Source of the DNA: Chaetomium olivaceum
Lineage: Eukaryota; Ascomycota; Sordariomycetes; Sordariales; Chaetomiaceae
Length of the DNA: 64,000 bases
Assembly (NCBI GenBank): GCA_039881045.1
Contig: JAYWVB010000017.1
Location: forward strand, 248,001 to 312,000
Reading direction: 5' to 3'
In this document: positions 10,655-21,800 of the stretch, one piece after another
How positions within the stretch are numbered: position 1 is the stretch's first letter
Layout of the letters: every line of letters begins with the position of its first letter
Notes under the pieces: generated by a model
The model's input: only the letters and a program-made list of their open reading frames with translations
The model's database searches: none
Told to the model about the DNA's origin: nothing
Program-made: the position numbers and the translations under genes

Positions 10655-12415
10655 ATGTCTAGCTATAGCGACGATTCGAGTGAATTGACCGATATCAGAA
10701 TACGGCGCGAGCGCCACCGCGATCCGTCCCCCTTCCGCCGCGGTCCTCCTCCCGGCCCGCCCCCACCCCATCGCGGGCCAGCCCCGCACTTCATTCAGAC
10801 CGTTACTCGCGATGTACGGGACCACCGGCCGACAGGCTACTATCACCCGCCCGGCGCTCGCCGACCGGAAGAGCATATGACCATTGTTCATACCCGCTCC
10901 CGATCGAGAGAGCGCAGGTCCCCGCCGGTCCGTACTGGGCCGATGGTCGCTCCTCCGCCACCCCCTACAGCCCCTCCTCCCCAGGTGATCATTAACCAGC
11001 CGTTTGTCGATCGTCGTCGGGCCGAGCGAGACCGGAGCTCGGATTCATCCTCGGACGATTCATCCCGTGGGTCCCGCCGTCATCGCCGGCGCCATAGGCA
11101 CCAGCGGTCCCACAGCCACGTCCGCAGCCGGTCGTCCAGCACCCACAGCAACATCGAGGACGCCAGGAATCAGTGGAAGCTGCAGAGCGCGAATGAGCAG
11201 CTCGCCATGCTCCGGCTCGAGGCCCAAAAGAGGGACGAGCAGCGCCAGATGGAGCGCTACTCCAGGGAGCAGGCCGAGCTCGCGCAGTCGCGGGCCGAGC
11301 TGGAGATGCGGCAACGCAGAGAGGAAGACGAGCTCCGCCACGACCGCTACCGTGACGAGTACGAGCTGGAGCACCTCAAGCGCGAGATCGCCCGCATCCG
11401 GCGCCAGGAGGAGGACCTGAAGGCCGAGCATGCCCGCGAGGAGCAGGCCAAGTTCGTCAAGGACAGCGACGAGCTGGCGCGGTTCAAGCGCGAGCAGGAC
11501 GAGATCAAGCGCAAAAAGCAGGCTGAGGCTGAGACCGAGTACCAAAAGCAAAAGGCCGAGCTCGAGCGCCGGATACGCGAGGAGGAAGCGGCCAAGCGCG
11601 ACAAGGCGATCAAGGAGGAGACCAAGGCCAAGGCGGCGCTCGCCGAGCTGGAGCGTATCCATGCGGAGCGGGAGCGCAAGGAGGAAGAGGAGCGGATCCG
11701 GCGAGAGATCGAGCTCAAGAAGCTCGAAGAGGAGAAGAAGGCCGCTGACGAGGCTAAGCGCAAGCAGAAGGAGGCCGAGGAGGCCATTGCCGCGTACAAG
11801 GCCAAGGAGATGGAGCGCGCCCAGAAGGAGAAGGAGGAGAAGGAGGCCCGCGACAAGGAGCTGCAGCGCATAATCCAGGAGCGCCTGATCAACTCCGGAC
11901 TCGACGAGAAGGAGATCGAGGCCGTCATGAAGAACGAGAAGATCAAGCGAGAGAAAAAGGAGAAGAAGGAGGAAGAGGAAAACAACCAGATTGCCCGCCC
12001 GACTTACACGCGCATGTCGCTCCGGTACCTCGACATCGAGACCCTCCTCCACCACAAGATCGATTTTGACCTGGACCCGGTAAGTCTCCATCATCTAGCC
12101 TGGGCTGGGCTCAGTAACAGTACCCCCAGAAGAAAAAGAACCCCCCTCACTAACACACACCGCTATCAACAGGAACCGGGCTACGTCATCATCAAACGCT
12201 GGGTGCCTGAGTGGGAGCAGACAGTGCTGTGGGAGCACACGCGGCGCCGCCGCGACGGCAAGGTCATGCTCGAGGTCGAGGACCGCCATCATCACCACTC
12301 CCACAGCCGCCACCACTCGACCGGCTACGAGTTTGTCCGCGCAAAGTCAAAGTCCCGCCACCGCAGCAAGTCGCCCGGCCTGCTCATGTACTTGGCCGGC
12401 GGTCGGCCGCGGTAA
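10655..12415 (+). CDS. DUF8035-type coiled-coil protein, RS-rich N-terminus
   Basis: Fungal protein of unknown function. Exon 1 is 10655-12079 and exon 2 is 12173-12415, giving 555 residues. The N-terminus (about 1-170) is rich in Arg, Ser and Pro with RS dipeptides (HTRSRSRERRSPP, HRRRHRHQRSHSH), resembling splicing-factor RS tails. Residues about 170-450 form one long charged coiled coil (repeated RREEDELR/KKLEEEKKAADEAK patterns). After this comes the conserved module ARPTYTRMSLRYLDIETL... and YVIIKRWVPEWEQTVLW that I associate with DUF8035. The 93-bp intron 12080-12172 has GTAAGT, a CTAAC branch and CAG. It is a multiple of three without stops, so retention would add 31 residues inside the conserved module. 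The C-terminus is His/Arg/Ser-rich. Confidence 0.8.
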   Translation: MSSYSDDSSELTDIRIRRERHRDPSPFRRGPPPGPPPPHRGPAPHFIQTVTRDVRDHRPTGYYHPPGARRPEEHMTIVHTRSRSRERRSPPVRTGPMVAPPPPPTAPPPQVIINQPFVDRRRAERDRSSDSSSDDSSRGSRRHRRRHRHQRSHSHVRSRSSSTHSNIEDARNQWKLQSANEQLAMLRLEAQKRDEQRQMERYSREQAELAQSRAELEMRQRREEDELRHDRYRDEYELEHLKREIARIRRQEEDLKAEHAREEQAKFVKDSDELARFKREQDEIKRKKQAEAETEYQKQKAELERRIREEEAAKRDKAIKEETKAKAALAELERIHAERERKEEEERIRREIELKKLEEEKKAADEAKRKQKEAEEAIAAYKAKEMERAQKEKEEKEARDKELQRIIQERLINSGLDEKEIEAVMKNEKIKREKKEKKEEEENNQIARPTYTRMSLRYLDIETLLHHKIDFDLDPVSLHHLAWAGLSNSTPRRKRTPLTNTHRYQQEPGYVIIKRWVPEWEQTVLWEHTRRRRDGKVMLEVEDRHHHHSHSRHHSTGYEFVRAKSKSRHRSKSPGLLMYLAGGRPR

Positions 12416-13059
12416 GGGTGTGGCGCTGCGCTGCGTTGAGGTGTCGTTTTGGTGATGGATACCCTTCTTCTCTGAGCTGCTGGCTATATCTTTTCTGTTA
12501 TTTTCCTTTTTTCTGTTTGGCTACACACCCGGTGGGAAAAGGCGGGCAGGGAAGCCTGGAGTCGGGGTGGAACCGGGGAGAGCAGAGTCGGAACGCAACG
12601 CATGAAGGAACGATAAGATGAGCTATGATTTGTGGTTTACGTTTGTTCGAGTTGAGATCATTTTCGTATCTATCTTTGGTTCTTTGTTTGGTCTTCTATT
12701 CCCACCTCCGTTCTCGCGCCATTGGGCGGTCTTTGAAAGAAGAGTGTTCCCGGCCTCGCCGGGCTTGTTTTGTTTCTGTTAGTTGCCTTCTCCGCATCTT
12801 TCCGTCGAATGATACCGTCTTCTAGGATGAGCCATGGTCGGGATAGGGTACCGTAGTGGAAGAGGTGTCGTATAGTACAATATAGTACACTCTAGACCAA
12901 AAAGACCAACCCTCTCGCATCACCCATCCAACCCATAACGCCGCCGTCATGCCCACTTATGCAAACAGCCAACGCCCACCCCGCAATCCCATTTCACCCA
13001 TCCCATCCCATCTCTCATCTTATCCCAAAATACTCTCAAAAGTATGTATTTCACCCTAT
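12416..13059. other. intergenic between convergent genes
   Basis: Shared 3' flank of the DUF8035-type gene (+) and the HEM25 gene (-). T-rich stretches near 12480-12520 and 12640-12700 look like 3' UTR. No gene seen. Confidence 0.6.
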
Positions 13060-14130
13060 TCACAAACTCTCCCTCGCCGCTCCCGCCCGCCACCCCACCT
13101 CCGCCCTCCTAACCAACTCCTCATAAACAGTCCACGCCAACGCCGAACTAACCGCCTTCCTACTCATGCGCAGCGCCAGCCCATCCCACAGCGCACGCAC
13201 CCCATCCTCCGCCACCATGCGCCTCGCCCCAGAAACCATATTCCGGTACCGACCCGGCTGCAGCTGGATGCGCGTCTTGACCGCATCGAACGGGTTCGAC
13301 ACCACGCTGCACACCACGCCCGCCAGCACCCCGGACGCGAAGTTGATGCCTGCCGCGTGCTGCAGGCCCATCCCTTCTCCTCCTCCTCCTACCCCCGTTC
13401 CCGTGCTGGGGAACAAGCGGCCGAGCCGTTTCTTGCCCTGCTCGTAGAAGAGGACGTAGAGCCCCGCGTAGGGCGCGTCGCGCACCGCGGTCGCGCCGTA
13501 CCCGGCGAAGAAGCCGCGTGCGCCTTCGCGCGTGGCGATGTCGCGCGCTGCCGAGGCGAGCGAGGTGTAGTTGTAGAGGGTGCTCTCGTAGCGGACTTTG
13601 AGCACGGTGAGGGGCATGAGGAGGAGCCCGGCGAGGGAGCGGGCGGCGGCGCCGGCGAGGAGGTTGGAGGTGTTGGAGAGTTTGGGGAGGGAGGATGAGG
13701 TGGAGGAGGAGGTGGTGGAGGAGGTTGAGGGGAGCGGGGAGATGCGCGCGGCGCTCTGGCGGATGGCGTTCAGCGAGGTGAAGTAGATGGCGGAGCCGAA
13801 ACCGGTGCGGAGGGCCGAGGGTACGGCGCCCCGCCAGAGCGCGGGGATCAGGCGCGGGGCTGCCCGGATGTCGGCTATGGCGGCGGAGAGGGAGTGTGCG
13901 CCCGATTGTTGGACTCGTGTCTTGAGGAGGTCGATCGGCTGGAGGAGGACGGCTGAGAGCACGCCGGAGCCGAGGCCGGCTGCGAAGTGGAAGGCTGTTC
14001 GTTTGGAGGGGGGGTGTCAGCCGGGGTCTGGGGGAGCGGGGCCAGAGGGGTTTGGAGAATATGGGAGGGGAAGTGAAGACAAGATGACCGTACTCGACTT
14101 CGAAAGCGCCGTGCGGGAGCCATCAGACAT
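13060..14130 (-). CDS. HEM25: mitochondrial glycine carrier (SLC25A38/Hem25 family)
   Basis: Inner-membrane carrier that imports glycine into mitochondria for delta-aminolevulinate and heme synthesis. Exon 1 is 14094-14130 (12 codons plus one base), a 99-bp intron spans 13995-14093, and exon 2 is 13060-13994, giving 323 residues. Three tandem carrier repeats are visible with PxD/ExxK-type signatures: QPIDLLKTRV, MPLTVLKVRYES and NPFDAVKTRIQLQ. The second repeat has the MP[IL]TVLKVRYES form typical of Hem25/SLC25A38. There is a Ser/Thr-rich insert between repeats 1 and 2 and a Gly-rich insert before repeat 3, both common in filamentous fungi. The start MSDGSRTALSKSTFHFAAGL puts the first transmembrane helix immediately after the intron. 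Confidence 0.9.
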
Positions 14131-14646
14131 TGCGGCGTTGGGTCTCTTTGTCGGAGGGGTGTCTCGATGTGTTGATCGAGGTGTGGTGGTGTCAAGCAGT
14201 TTTGGTGTGTCGACCAGCGGAGATTTCTCGTTCAGAGATTGGTGTGTCTGAGATACGGACCGGCCATTCTCAACACATCTCGAGAAGGGGGTTGCCCATA
14301 TTGTGTCAGGCTAGGCGGTCGTTCTTACTGTCGTCTTTGTTTGAGTTAAAAAGTTGGGGCAGCAAAGGTGAGAAGCTGCAGGAGCAGGTATGCATTGGCC
14401 TATGACGGCATGCCAATTCTGCTTTTGGCGGATCCGGATCTGCCGGCTTAACCCGACCGGACCGGCGCCGGGGACCCAAACAGCCAACCAGGGGCGGGGT
14501 CAGGCAGAAATACAGATGAACCATCCCGATATTCTCCTGTTGATACTTGAGTCATGGTTCTCGTGATCGTTATGAATTAGTATGGAAAATTGACCATGTG
14601 TCATCGTATTGTAACCAACCGCTAATTGAACAGTGCCGCTATCAAC
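14131..14646. other. intergenic: HEM25 promoter / COG8 3' flank
   Basis: Upstream of HEM25 and downstream of COG8 on the minus strand. No additional gene seen. Confidence 0.6.
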
Positions 14647-16029
14647 TCAACTCCCCCTCCTCTGCTCCCCAACAATGGACTCCAGCCGTCCAGCCAAAGC
14701 CCTGTGTCTCTTCACAACCTCAACCCACTCATCCTCCGCCTCGGGCCCAACATCCAACGTAGCAAGGAACAGCCCAAAATCACCACCCAACCGCCCCAGA
14801 CTCCCCGCACAGTAGAGCACCTGCGTAAGCAGACTGTCCCGAGCTGCCTGGTCCCTCACGGTAGGTAGATACACTCGCAGCGTCTCCAACAGCATGTCCA
14901 CTAGATAGAGCGGAAACGTCGCCAGGGCCGAAGGCATTGGTTCCAGCGGGTCACTTCCTTGCGCAGCACCGCCACCACCAGCCGGCCCATCACTCGTCAC
15001 CGCCGCGGTCGCCGGGAAAATACTCCTGAACATAGAAACAATAGCAAAGCTCTGCTCGCGAAAGATCTCCAGATAGCGCTTGAGGTAGCGCTCGGTCTGC
15101 TGCCCGCCTGACCACGCGTTGCCGCTGCCGAGCGCCCGCTGGCGCGCCTGTTCCTGGTCGGCCAGCTCGCGCAGCGGTTCCAGCGCCTCGAGCATCGTCA
15201 TCAGCGTCGCGAGGCGGCAGACTAGGAAGAGTGCGCCTAGTACGCGCTCTTGGGATTCACGTCCTTTTGTTGTTGCGTGGGGGGAGGGTTGGGTGATGGT
15301 GGAGGTGGTTGTGGTGGTGGTTGTGGGTGAGGGGGAGGGGGCTGCTTCGAGGTCGGGGAGGACTCGGCGCAGCCAGCTGATTGTTCGTAGTGAGGCGGCT
15401 AGCTTGAGGCCTGGCGCTTTGAGGGAGAGGATGAGGTTGGCGGCCATGGTGCGCATCGCTTCGTCGGCTTGGGTGGATATGGATTCTATGAGAGGCGAGT
15501 TTAGGTAGATGGAGTGCAGGCGCCGTATGTGGCCGTTCAAGTCCAGGGCGGATGAGTAGTTGACGGGCGCTGTGGTGATGGCGGAGGATAGCAGGGTTGG
15601 CAACTCGAGCACATCGACCAACCGCTCGACATTGCGTGAGAGGAGGAGCGCCTTTTTGCGACGTGCTAGCACCTCACTGTCGCTGCTCTTGTTGTAGGTT
15701 GTCGAGAAGCGCACTGCTTCACTATCGAGCTTGGGGATTGCATTGCGCAGCTCAGCCGTGCTTGCCGCAAGCGCGGGTAATGTGGTGCGCAGTGTTGCAT
15801 GGTGTGATGCAGACTCGATGATCTGCTTGTGTGATTTCTTGGAGAGAGCCTGCAATGAGAGCAGCAGTCCATGAGACGATTGAGAGAGCGCCTGTGGTTC
15901 CGATGACGCGAGTGACGAGAGCGGTTGTGACGCTAATGTTTTGAGGTACTCGAGTGAACTTGGGTCTGCCGTATCCCGAGACGATGATGGCCCTGGCGGG
16001 GAGAGCAATTCATAGAGACTGTCGGCCAT
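14647..16029 (-). CDS. COG8: conserved oligomeric Golgi complex subunit 8 (Dor1-like)
   Basis: Subunit of lobe B of the COG tethering complex, which captures retrograde vesicles at the Golgi. Single exon of 460 residues from the ATG at 16027-16029 (MADSLYELLSPPG); an upstream in-frame ATG at 16080 would add 17 residues. The protein is almost entirely helical. Family-like segments include SLEYLKTLASQPLSSL near the N-terminus, the RRKKALLLSRNVERLVDVLELP block near 140-160, and FPLYLVDMLLETLRVYLPTVRDQ near the C-terminus. A short Pro/Ser/Thr-repeat insertion (about 250-275) follows the first helical domain. Length agrees with other filamentous-fungal Cog8 proteins, and no frame break is seen. 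Confidence 0.85.
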   Translation of the reverse strand: MADSLYELLSPPGPSSSRDTADPSSLEYLKTLASQPLSSLASSEPQALSQSSHGLLLSLQALSKKSHKQIIESASHHATLRTTLPALAASTAELRNAIPKLDSEAVRFSTTYNKSSDSEVLARRKKALLLSRNVERLVDVLELPTLLSSAITTAPVNYSSALDLNGHIRRLHSIYLNSPLIESISTQADEAMRTMAANLILSLKAPGLKLAASLRTISWLRRVLPDLEAAPSPSPTTTTTTTSTITQPSPHATTKGRESQERVLGALFLVCRLATLMTMLEALEPLRELADQEQARQRALGSGNAWSGGQQTERYLKRYLEIFREQSFAIVSMFRSIFPATAAVTSDGPAGGGGAAQGSDPLEPMPSALATFPLYLVDMLLETLRVYLPTVRDQAARDSLLTQVLYCAGSLGRLGGDFGLFLATLDVGPEAEDEWVEVVKRHRALAGRLESIVGEQRRGS

Positions 16030-16744
16030 TTCGGGCGTTGTTTGGTGCCAGTGAAGTGAGTTGAGTACGGAGATCGCCAACTTAAACGGTCTGTCTTGGC
16101 TTCGAGACGAATGATCGTTACGTGGTTACATTCATACTTGTATCTCCATACATACATTACCTTGTATTAGGTACGACCCCGATGTAATGATACCGTCGTC
16201 GACATCCGAGCGACATCCTTCAGTCACATGGAGATAGTTAAGAGAAGTGATGGTAGGAGGCCACAAATAATTATAACAAGAGCTATACTATTTGTCATAT
16301 ATATTGCATTGCATTTCGTTACATTCACCTAATGTCGAGAGATTGAATGAGCGGGGCGTAACTCCTCTGCTGCCGTGGCTTGATTTTACAATATTATGTC
16401 CAAGTTATCGGTTTTGTTGCGCCCGGCCACGGTTACTCTAGAGAGAGTCTTTCTTTCCTCTTGAAGCACTTCAATATTGAGAGAGGCGGTCGAGCATTGA
16501 CAGAATTTCTCAACTGGACAATACTATGAAGTATACTCATCATGTCCATGTCAGCAGCCTGAGCTTCCATTACCTCTGTACTGTACTGCTTGGTACACTG
16601 AAATTACTCGCTGACGCTTGTGCCTACCCCACATAGTTCGACTCCGTGGCTTCTTCCGCTCCTTCAGGCTTCAACCAAACATGGACTCGAATATGTTTCA
16701 CTTTCAGACTCAGAATCCAATTGATCTATTCATCGAATTCGCTA
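16030..16744. other. A+T-rich intergenic region
   Basis: 5' flank of COG8 and 3' flank of the next minus-strand gene. The 16130-16340 part is markedly A+T-richer than its surroundings. I see no open frame with support. Confidence 0.55.
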
Positions 16745-18394
16745 TCAGTCGCTGCTATTGGACTCGATATCTTCCCATTGCTGCCTTTTTCGCCTTCCAA
16801 CATCGACGTTTAGATATGGACGCTGTCCCCGACGCGCCCGAGGTCGGCCGCGAACGGGATGACCCAGTTTCATGGCCGAAGTCTTGGTCCGGCTACTCTC
16901 CGACCCGCCGTCAATCCCGATCATTTTGAGTTTGTTTTTGTTTCGTTTTTTTCTTTTCGATCCTTCAAGTCTCGGTGTTGATGGGACCGCCACAACACTA
17001 GCCAGCCCGGACAGCAGCACACCGAATTTTGCAAGCCAATACAGCAGGATGGCAGTGACGCTCAGCCATCCTTCACTTCCTACACTTCTCGACTTGCTTT
17101 TATCTGTATTTCGCTCCCAATCCTTCTGGCAAGTGTCAGTAGCGGGCTCGCTGTCTCCTTCTCCCACCTGCGTGGGCACCGTCGAGTTCACCAGCGTTAC
17201 CGAGCTAGAAGATTCGGAGATTTCTTCGTGTCCGGCGGCCGCGGGCACCGATGTTTCGAGAGGCGGAGGCCGGGGCGGGTGAGAAGGGTGGTGTGCGAAG
17301 CCAGCGGCGGCCATGCTCAGCTCTTCCAGCGTCAACGCGGGGAGGTGCCTCATTGGATTCCCCACCAGCGATGTCTCTCCTCCTGTGCTTGCTAATGGTC
17401 GGGCTTCCAGCCACGGCCTCGTGGGCGGTTGTATTCGAGGAACCTGGGGATTACCCGGCGGTGATTCAACTGAGAGAGTTGGCGTGACCGGGTTCGTGAT
17501 GGCGGGGTGATAGCTCGCAGCCAATGCGTCCGGGATTTCGACGGGGACTTTGGTCATGTTCGCGTACCCCATTGCCTCGTGCAAATCACGGGCAGCCTCA
17601 TCCAACCGCAGGGGGCACGAGTACCCCTCCGCCCACTCGATTTTGGTCACGATTTCCTGGTCCTTGCCTCCCTTCTCCCCAAACTTCAACTTGTTTTTGA
17701 TCTTGTCCGAAAGTTTGGCGAGTTTGCCGCTGACGTGGACTGTCATATAGAACCTCGTCGCATTATGCTCCAGAGCGAATGCCGTGTGGAAGAGGTTGCT
17801 GTGTGTCGGCTGCCACTCCAACGAGTTCTCCTTGAGCTCCCAACGTAGGCGGTTGTACCATATGCTATCCTTGGTCGACGAGATATACCCAGAAAAGTCC
17901 CACCGTCCCCGCGTTTGAATGACCTTCTCCTTATTTATCCCAAGTCCACCAGCACCATAGCCAAACAACTGCACCTCAGGGGTGCGGTTTTGGATTTTTC
18001 TGGTCTGCACGAAAGATTCCGGGCCCCGGACGCATTTGGGGCCGTAGTGGTCGGTAAACTTGACCGGGCAACCAAAGCGGTGCGGAATTTCAGCTTCTTC
18101 GCCGTCGTCCTCCGTCAAGGTTACCGTGATGGTCGCCGACTCGAGTCTGCAGTCTGCTGGCTGGCTAAAGTCGAGGTCCAAGTAAATAATACCGCCGGGG
18201 TTTTTTGACTCCCCGATGACGCCCCAGCGAGATTTGGTAAACATAAACCGACAATCGATTTCAACTTTGCCAATGCTCCCCCGGCCTGCGCGCATATGCG
18301 TTGAAGCTATGTTGTCGAATCGTTTGTAATCTCGCCGCCCATATTTACCACGTACTTTGGATAACAGAACAGGTCGAGTGCTCTGTCCATCCAT
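16745..18394 (-). CDS. conserved fungal protein of unknown function with a C-terminal membrane segment
   Basis: Single-exon frame of 549 residues; I do not recognise a named family. The first 270 residues look like a globular beta-rich domain (GSIGKVEIDCRFMFTKSRWG, GGIIYLDLDFSQPADCRL, ESATITVTLTEDDGE). Similar N-termini occur, to my recollection, in uncharacterised Sordariomycete proteins. Residues about 290-430 are Pro/Ser-rich and probably disordered. One hydrophobic helix follows (WLSVTAILLYWLAKFGVLLS, about 443-471), then a basic stretch (GSKRKKRNKNKLK) and an Arg-rich tail, suggesting a single-pass membrane protein with a basic C-terminus. It is transcribed divergently from the large + strand gene, sharing a 497-bp promoter region. 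Function unknown. Confidence 0.75.
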   Translation of the reverse strand: MDGQSTRPVLLSKVRGKYGRRDYKRFDNIASTHMRAGRGSIGKVEIDCRFMFTKSRWGVIGESKNPGGIIYLDLDFSQPADCRLESATITVTLTEDDGEEAEIPHRFGCPVKFTDHYGPKCVRGPESFVQTRKIQNRTPEVQLFGYGAGGLGINKEKVIQTRGRWDFSGYISSTKDSIWYNRLRWELKENSLEWQPTHSNLFHTAFALEHNATRFYMTVHVSGKLAKLSDKIKNKLKFGEKGGKDQEIVTKIEWAEGYSCPLRLDEAARDLHEAMGYANMTKVPVEIPDALAASYHPAITNPVTPTLSVESPPGNPQVPRIQPPTRPWLEARPLASTGGETSLVGNPMRHLPALTLEELSMAAAGFAHHPSHPPRPPPLETSVPAAAGHEEISESSSSVTLVNSTVPTQVGEGDSEPATDTCQKDWERNTDKSKSRSVGSEGWLSVTAILLYWLAKFGVLLSGLASVVAVPSTPRLEGSKRKKRNKNKLKMIGIDGGSESSRTKTSAMKLGHPVRGRPRARRGQRPYLNVDVGRRKRQQWEDIESNSSD

Positions 18395-18891
18395 TGTCGA
18401 AGGTGGCCTCCAGCAGCCGACTCTGGATTTGTGCGCACAATGCCTAATTCAATTCAGGTGTCGAAGGACTCGGCCCCAGAGTGCGGCAGTCTGGAGTAAA
18501 TATTTGAGCAAGCGAGGGCGGGGCTGTCGCGCGAACACACCCTCGCTCCGTCAGCTGCATTGAGTTCCGCCGACACTGCCCCCATTAGTCGTGTGTAACT
18601 GGGCTTCCCGGACCGCCGCTTGGCCGCAAGAACGCACGCAGGACGAGTTCGTCCTGCAGCTTTGATTCGCTAGTGAAGCTGCACGGAACCCCAACTTGAC
18701 GAAACCCTTGGCAAGGCTCTCACGATGAGGGAGGCCATCGATAGGCTGCGCCCCTCGCGCTCTGGACGAGTCCATGCTCACACCACGTCTTCGAGTTTCT
18801 CCTGAGCAAGGACGGTTGTGGCCGCCCACGTTGTCTTTAGGACACTCCGTTCTCTGGCATGGACCAAAACTGATTCGGTGATCGCTTCACG
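18395..18891. promoter_or_regulatory. shared divergent promoter region
   Basis: The 497 bp between the start codons of two divergent genes must hold both promoters. No specific motif is claimed. Confidence 0.5.
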
Positions 18892-21800
18892 ATGTCGTCT
18901 AGCTCAAGCTACTACAGTGGCGAGACTAGCTCTATCGATCAAAGCGATGAAGATGATGACTCGGTTGATACTGTTACCCATCTTCGACCGAGGCTACAAT
19001 CCAATAGAAATCATTCTCGACCGACACGACAATCCAATACAGATGGTGCTGATTTCGGTCAACCCACACTCTCGAATCCTTTTTCTAATCACTACCCCAC
19101 CTGGCAAGAACCACCAACAATAGTCCAAAGGCAGCATGTGCCTCCGGACTATCCACAGAACGTTCTCCCTGTTCAGAACCCGGTACACCAATCTCGGGGA
19201 AACTTTTGGGAGCAACTCGACCATGGTGCTCAACAGCAAGCGGAGAAGTCGCTCGTCTCAACACGAAGACCATGGACCCCCAACATAGGGCAGCCGCCAG
19301 ATCTGAGCCCTAAAAGACTCGAAGGCCCAGCCGCCAATGCCGCCGGCCCTACCGTCACCACGGGGCCCGATCACCGTGTCAAGGCGGACGCCCAGCCTCC
19401 TTGGCCGACGTACCTCCCGTACTCCGGACCAGTAGCGACCGACGAGTCCGGTGTCCGAACGCCCTCGCCGGACAAGGGCCCTCCAGAAGAGCCTCCCAGA
19501 AAAGGAGAGACCCCGGGTGCTGCTACCACGCGAGTCGATCTTGTTCATGATCCATCTCGGGCAAACAAGGATATGTCCATCCGCATTGAGCTGGATGCCG
19601 AGGAGGACTGGGAGGATGACTTGGAAGAATTCTGCCGTCTGAAAAGGCTGGGTCTGATCAAAGAAGCAAAGGAAAAGTTCTGGTCAGCACTGGGGCACGT
19701 TAATACCATGCCCTACATCCGTGTCCAGTATGCCGAGATGCTCCAGTTATCTGGGGACTTCAAAGGCTTTCAAGATCTCGACTTCCTCCCGGAGTTCCCC
19801 CCTATTCCGACAGAGGAAACCCCTGATGACCGCAGCCGTGGTAAGCTGGTCGCTAATCATGCGCTCCTGGACCTGCTCTCACAACGACCCATCGCCAATT
19901 ACCTCACTTCTGCATGGGGGTGGTGCGCAATACCCTAAAAGCCCTGGCCTCTGAATCAACGGTTGGTTCCACAGAGGTGCGTCGTAAATAGCCGTGTGCT
20001 TCCTAGGCTGCTTCTAACTTGTCGCCTGCCAGATACAACTCATTGTTTTATGCCTCCGCGTTCTGGACTACCTGAAAACCTGCACGCATGAGACCGCCGT
20101 TGGACCGGCCATAATCTACGCAAACCGGCTGTTTAACTGGCGGCAGCTCTACCACGACCTTGTCGGTGAAAGTTGCGTCTGGGATTTCAAGGATCTCTTT
20201 TTTGCCTCAGTCTCAACCTTTGGCTGGGAAAAGGCGCTGGTGCAGTTTTTTGAGACCACATATTTCCCCCGCGCACTGGACTCTATCATTCAAGACTGGA
20301 CCCGCCCCTTTTACGATGAAGCCTCTGTGATGGGCCTCCTCGACCTGTTCACTTCGCTTATTCTCAAGGACCACGACAGCAGCATGAAGACCCGGAATAC
20401 TCTTTTGCTTCATCATGCGAGGACTATGGCAGAATCCGCGGAACGCAATGACCCAGAGCTAATGAAGACTAAGCCCTTCGTTCAGTGGTTGCTGGCTAAG
20501 TCCGTCCTCGAATTGGGGAGTGTCCCCGAGCGGCCGGACGGAGTACGAATGGAGCACTTTAGCGGACTAAGGCTCAATCAGGGTGGCGGCGTCCATTTGC
20601 CAATATACGTCCCAAGCCGGCACTCTAGGAAACCTGACTGGGATATGTTTTCCTCACGTTCCACACCCACACAACGACGTGTTGTCGAGGTCGCTGTTAG
20701 GGCGGCGGACCAGCTTGGGGATTACAATCTGCAGGCTGAGGCCTTGAAATTGCTCATCCTTCAGTCTCAAGATCCGAAACAGTGGATGGCTGCGCTTGCA
20801 CAGCTGCAGCTAGAAAACCAAGGAGACAAGGAGGGCTACCTTGCAACATGTTTGTCCAGGTACCTGGTTGCCACCGACCCAGCGGAAGAAGCAACTCTCC
20901 TTCAAGACCTCGAAAAGCCCGGCGGAGCGGGAAATGCCCTCTACTTCGAACAGTGCGAGAACGCATCTTTGACTTGGGCCTGGAGCATGATTCGGGTCCT
21001 GCTCACGACGGCGCACAGCGATGATAGTTCGGTTGCTACTGGCGCCACGGAGCCATCGCCGTTCCTAACTCAGGGGTTCAGCCTGGACGGTTCAAAACTG
21101 CCCCCATATGTTGCAGAATTCGCTCGCGTAGAGCTCGGTGTTTTTGTTTCGGAATCCATGGGCCCGCTATCTTTGGCGGATCTAGAACCAACGGGTGCAG
21201 GCGAGGTCAAAGAGGATCGGAAATCGCCCGAAGAGGCGCTACGGGACCGTTTCACTCGCGCAATAACCAACCCGGCAACAGACCCCCCAAACATGGCGCC
21301 GTACGAGCCATGGGGCTGGATGGTTGACCCTGCGAACTGGCCCAACTCGCGCCCGCCTCCTCATGCTCCTGCCCCACCCCCTGCGCCGCCACCCAACGAC
21401 CCCTGGAACTATTATAACTACCGACAACCAAACCCACTGGCGCAGGGCGTAACACCGAACCTTGAAGTGAAGGGTTGGCCAAAGACGTGGTATGAGGATG
21501 CCAAACGATACGCGCCGAGTGTGTCACAGCGTCCCGTGGATGACTCTGACTCAGACACCCACGAGAGGGCTCGGTTCATGTATACCAATCGGACCCCAAA
21601 GCTCTCAGATTCCGGTTCGGAAGACGGCCGTCAACAAATGAGCAGGACTCGGATTTTGGAAAGGCAGCCTGCTTTGAAAAAGCCAACGTATATGGCACGA
21701 GAGGCATCGAGAAAGGCACGTGGGGAGAGAAGGATATATAGAGATATCTTTGGGGAGATAGACAGAGATAGAGAGAGGGAACAAGACAGGGAGAGGGAGA

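Noticed and set aside
11060..12094. 344-aa minus-strand frame
   Set aside because: Antisense shadow of the Glu/Lys/Arg coiled coil of the DUF8035-type gene; the Leu-rich pattern is what reverse-reading GAG/CTC codons produces.
19911..19925. Programmed ribosomal frameshift at the G5 run
   Set aside because: The codon phasing does not fit the X_XXY_YYZ slippery pattern, and similar G/C losses in five other genes give a simpler explanation.
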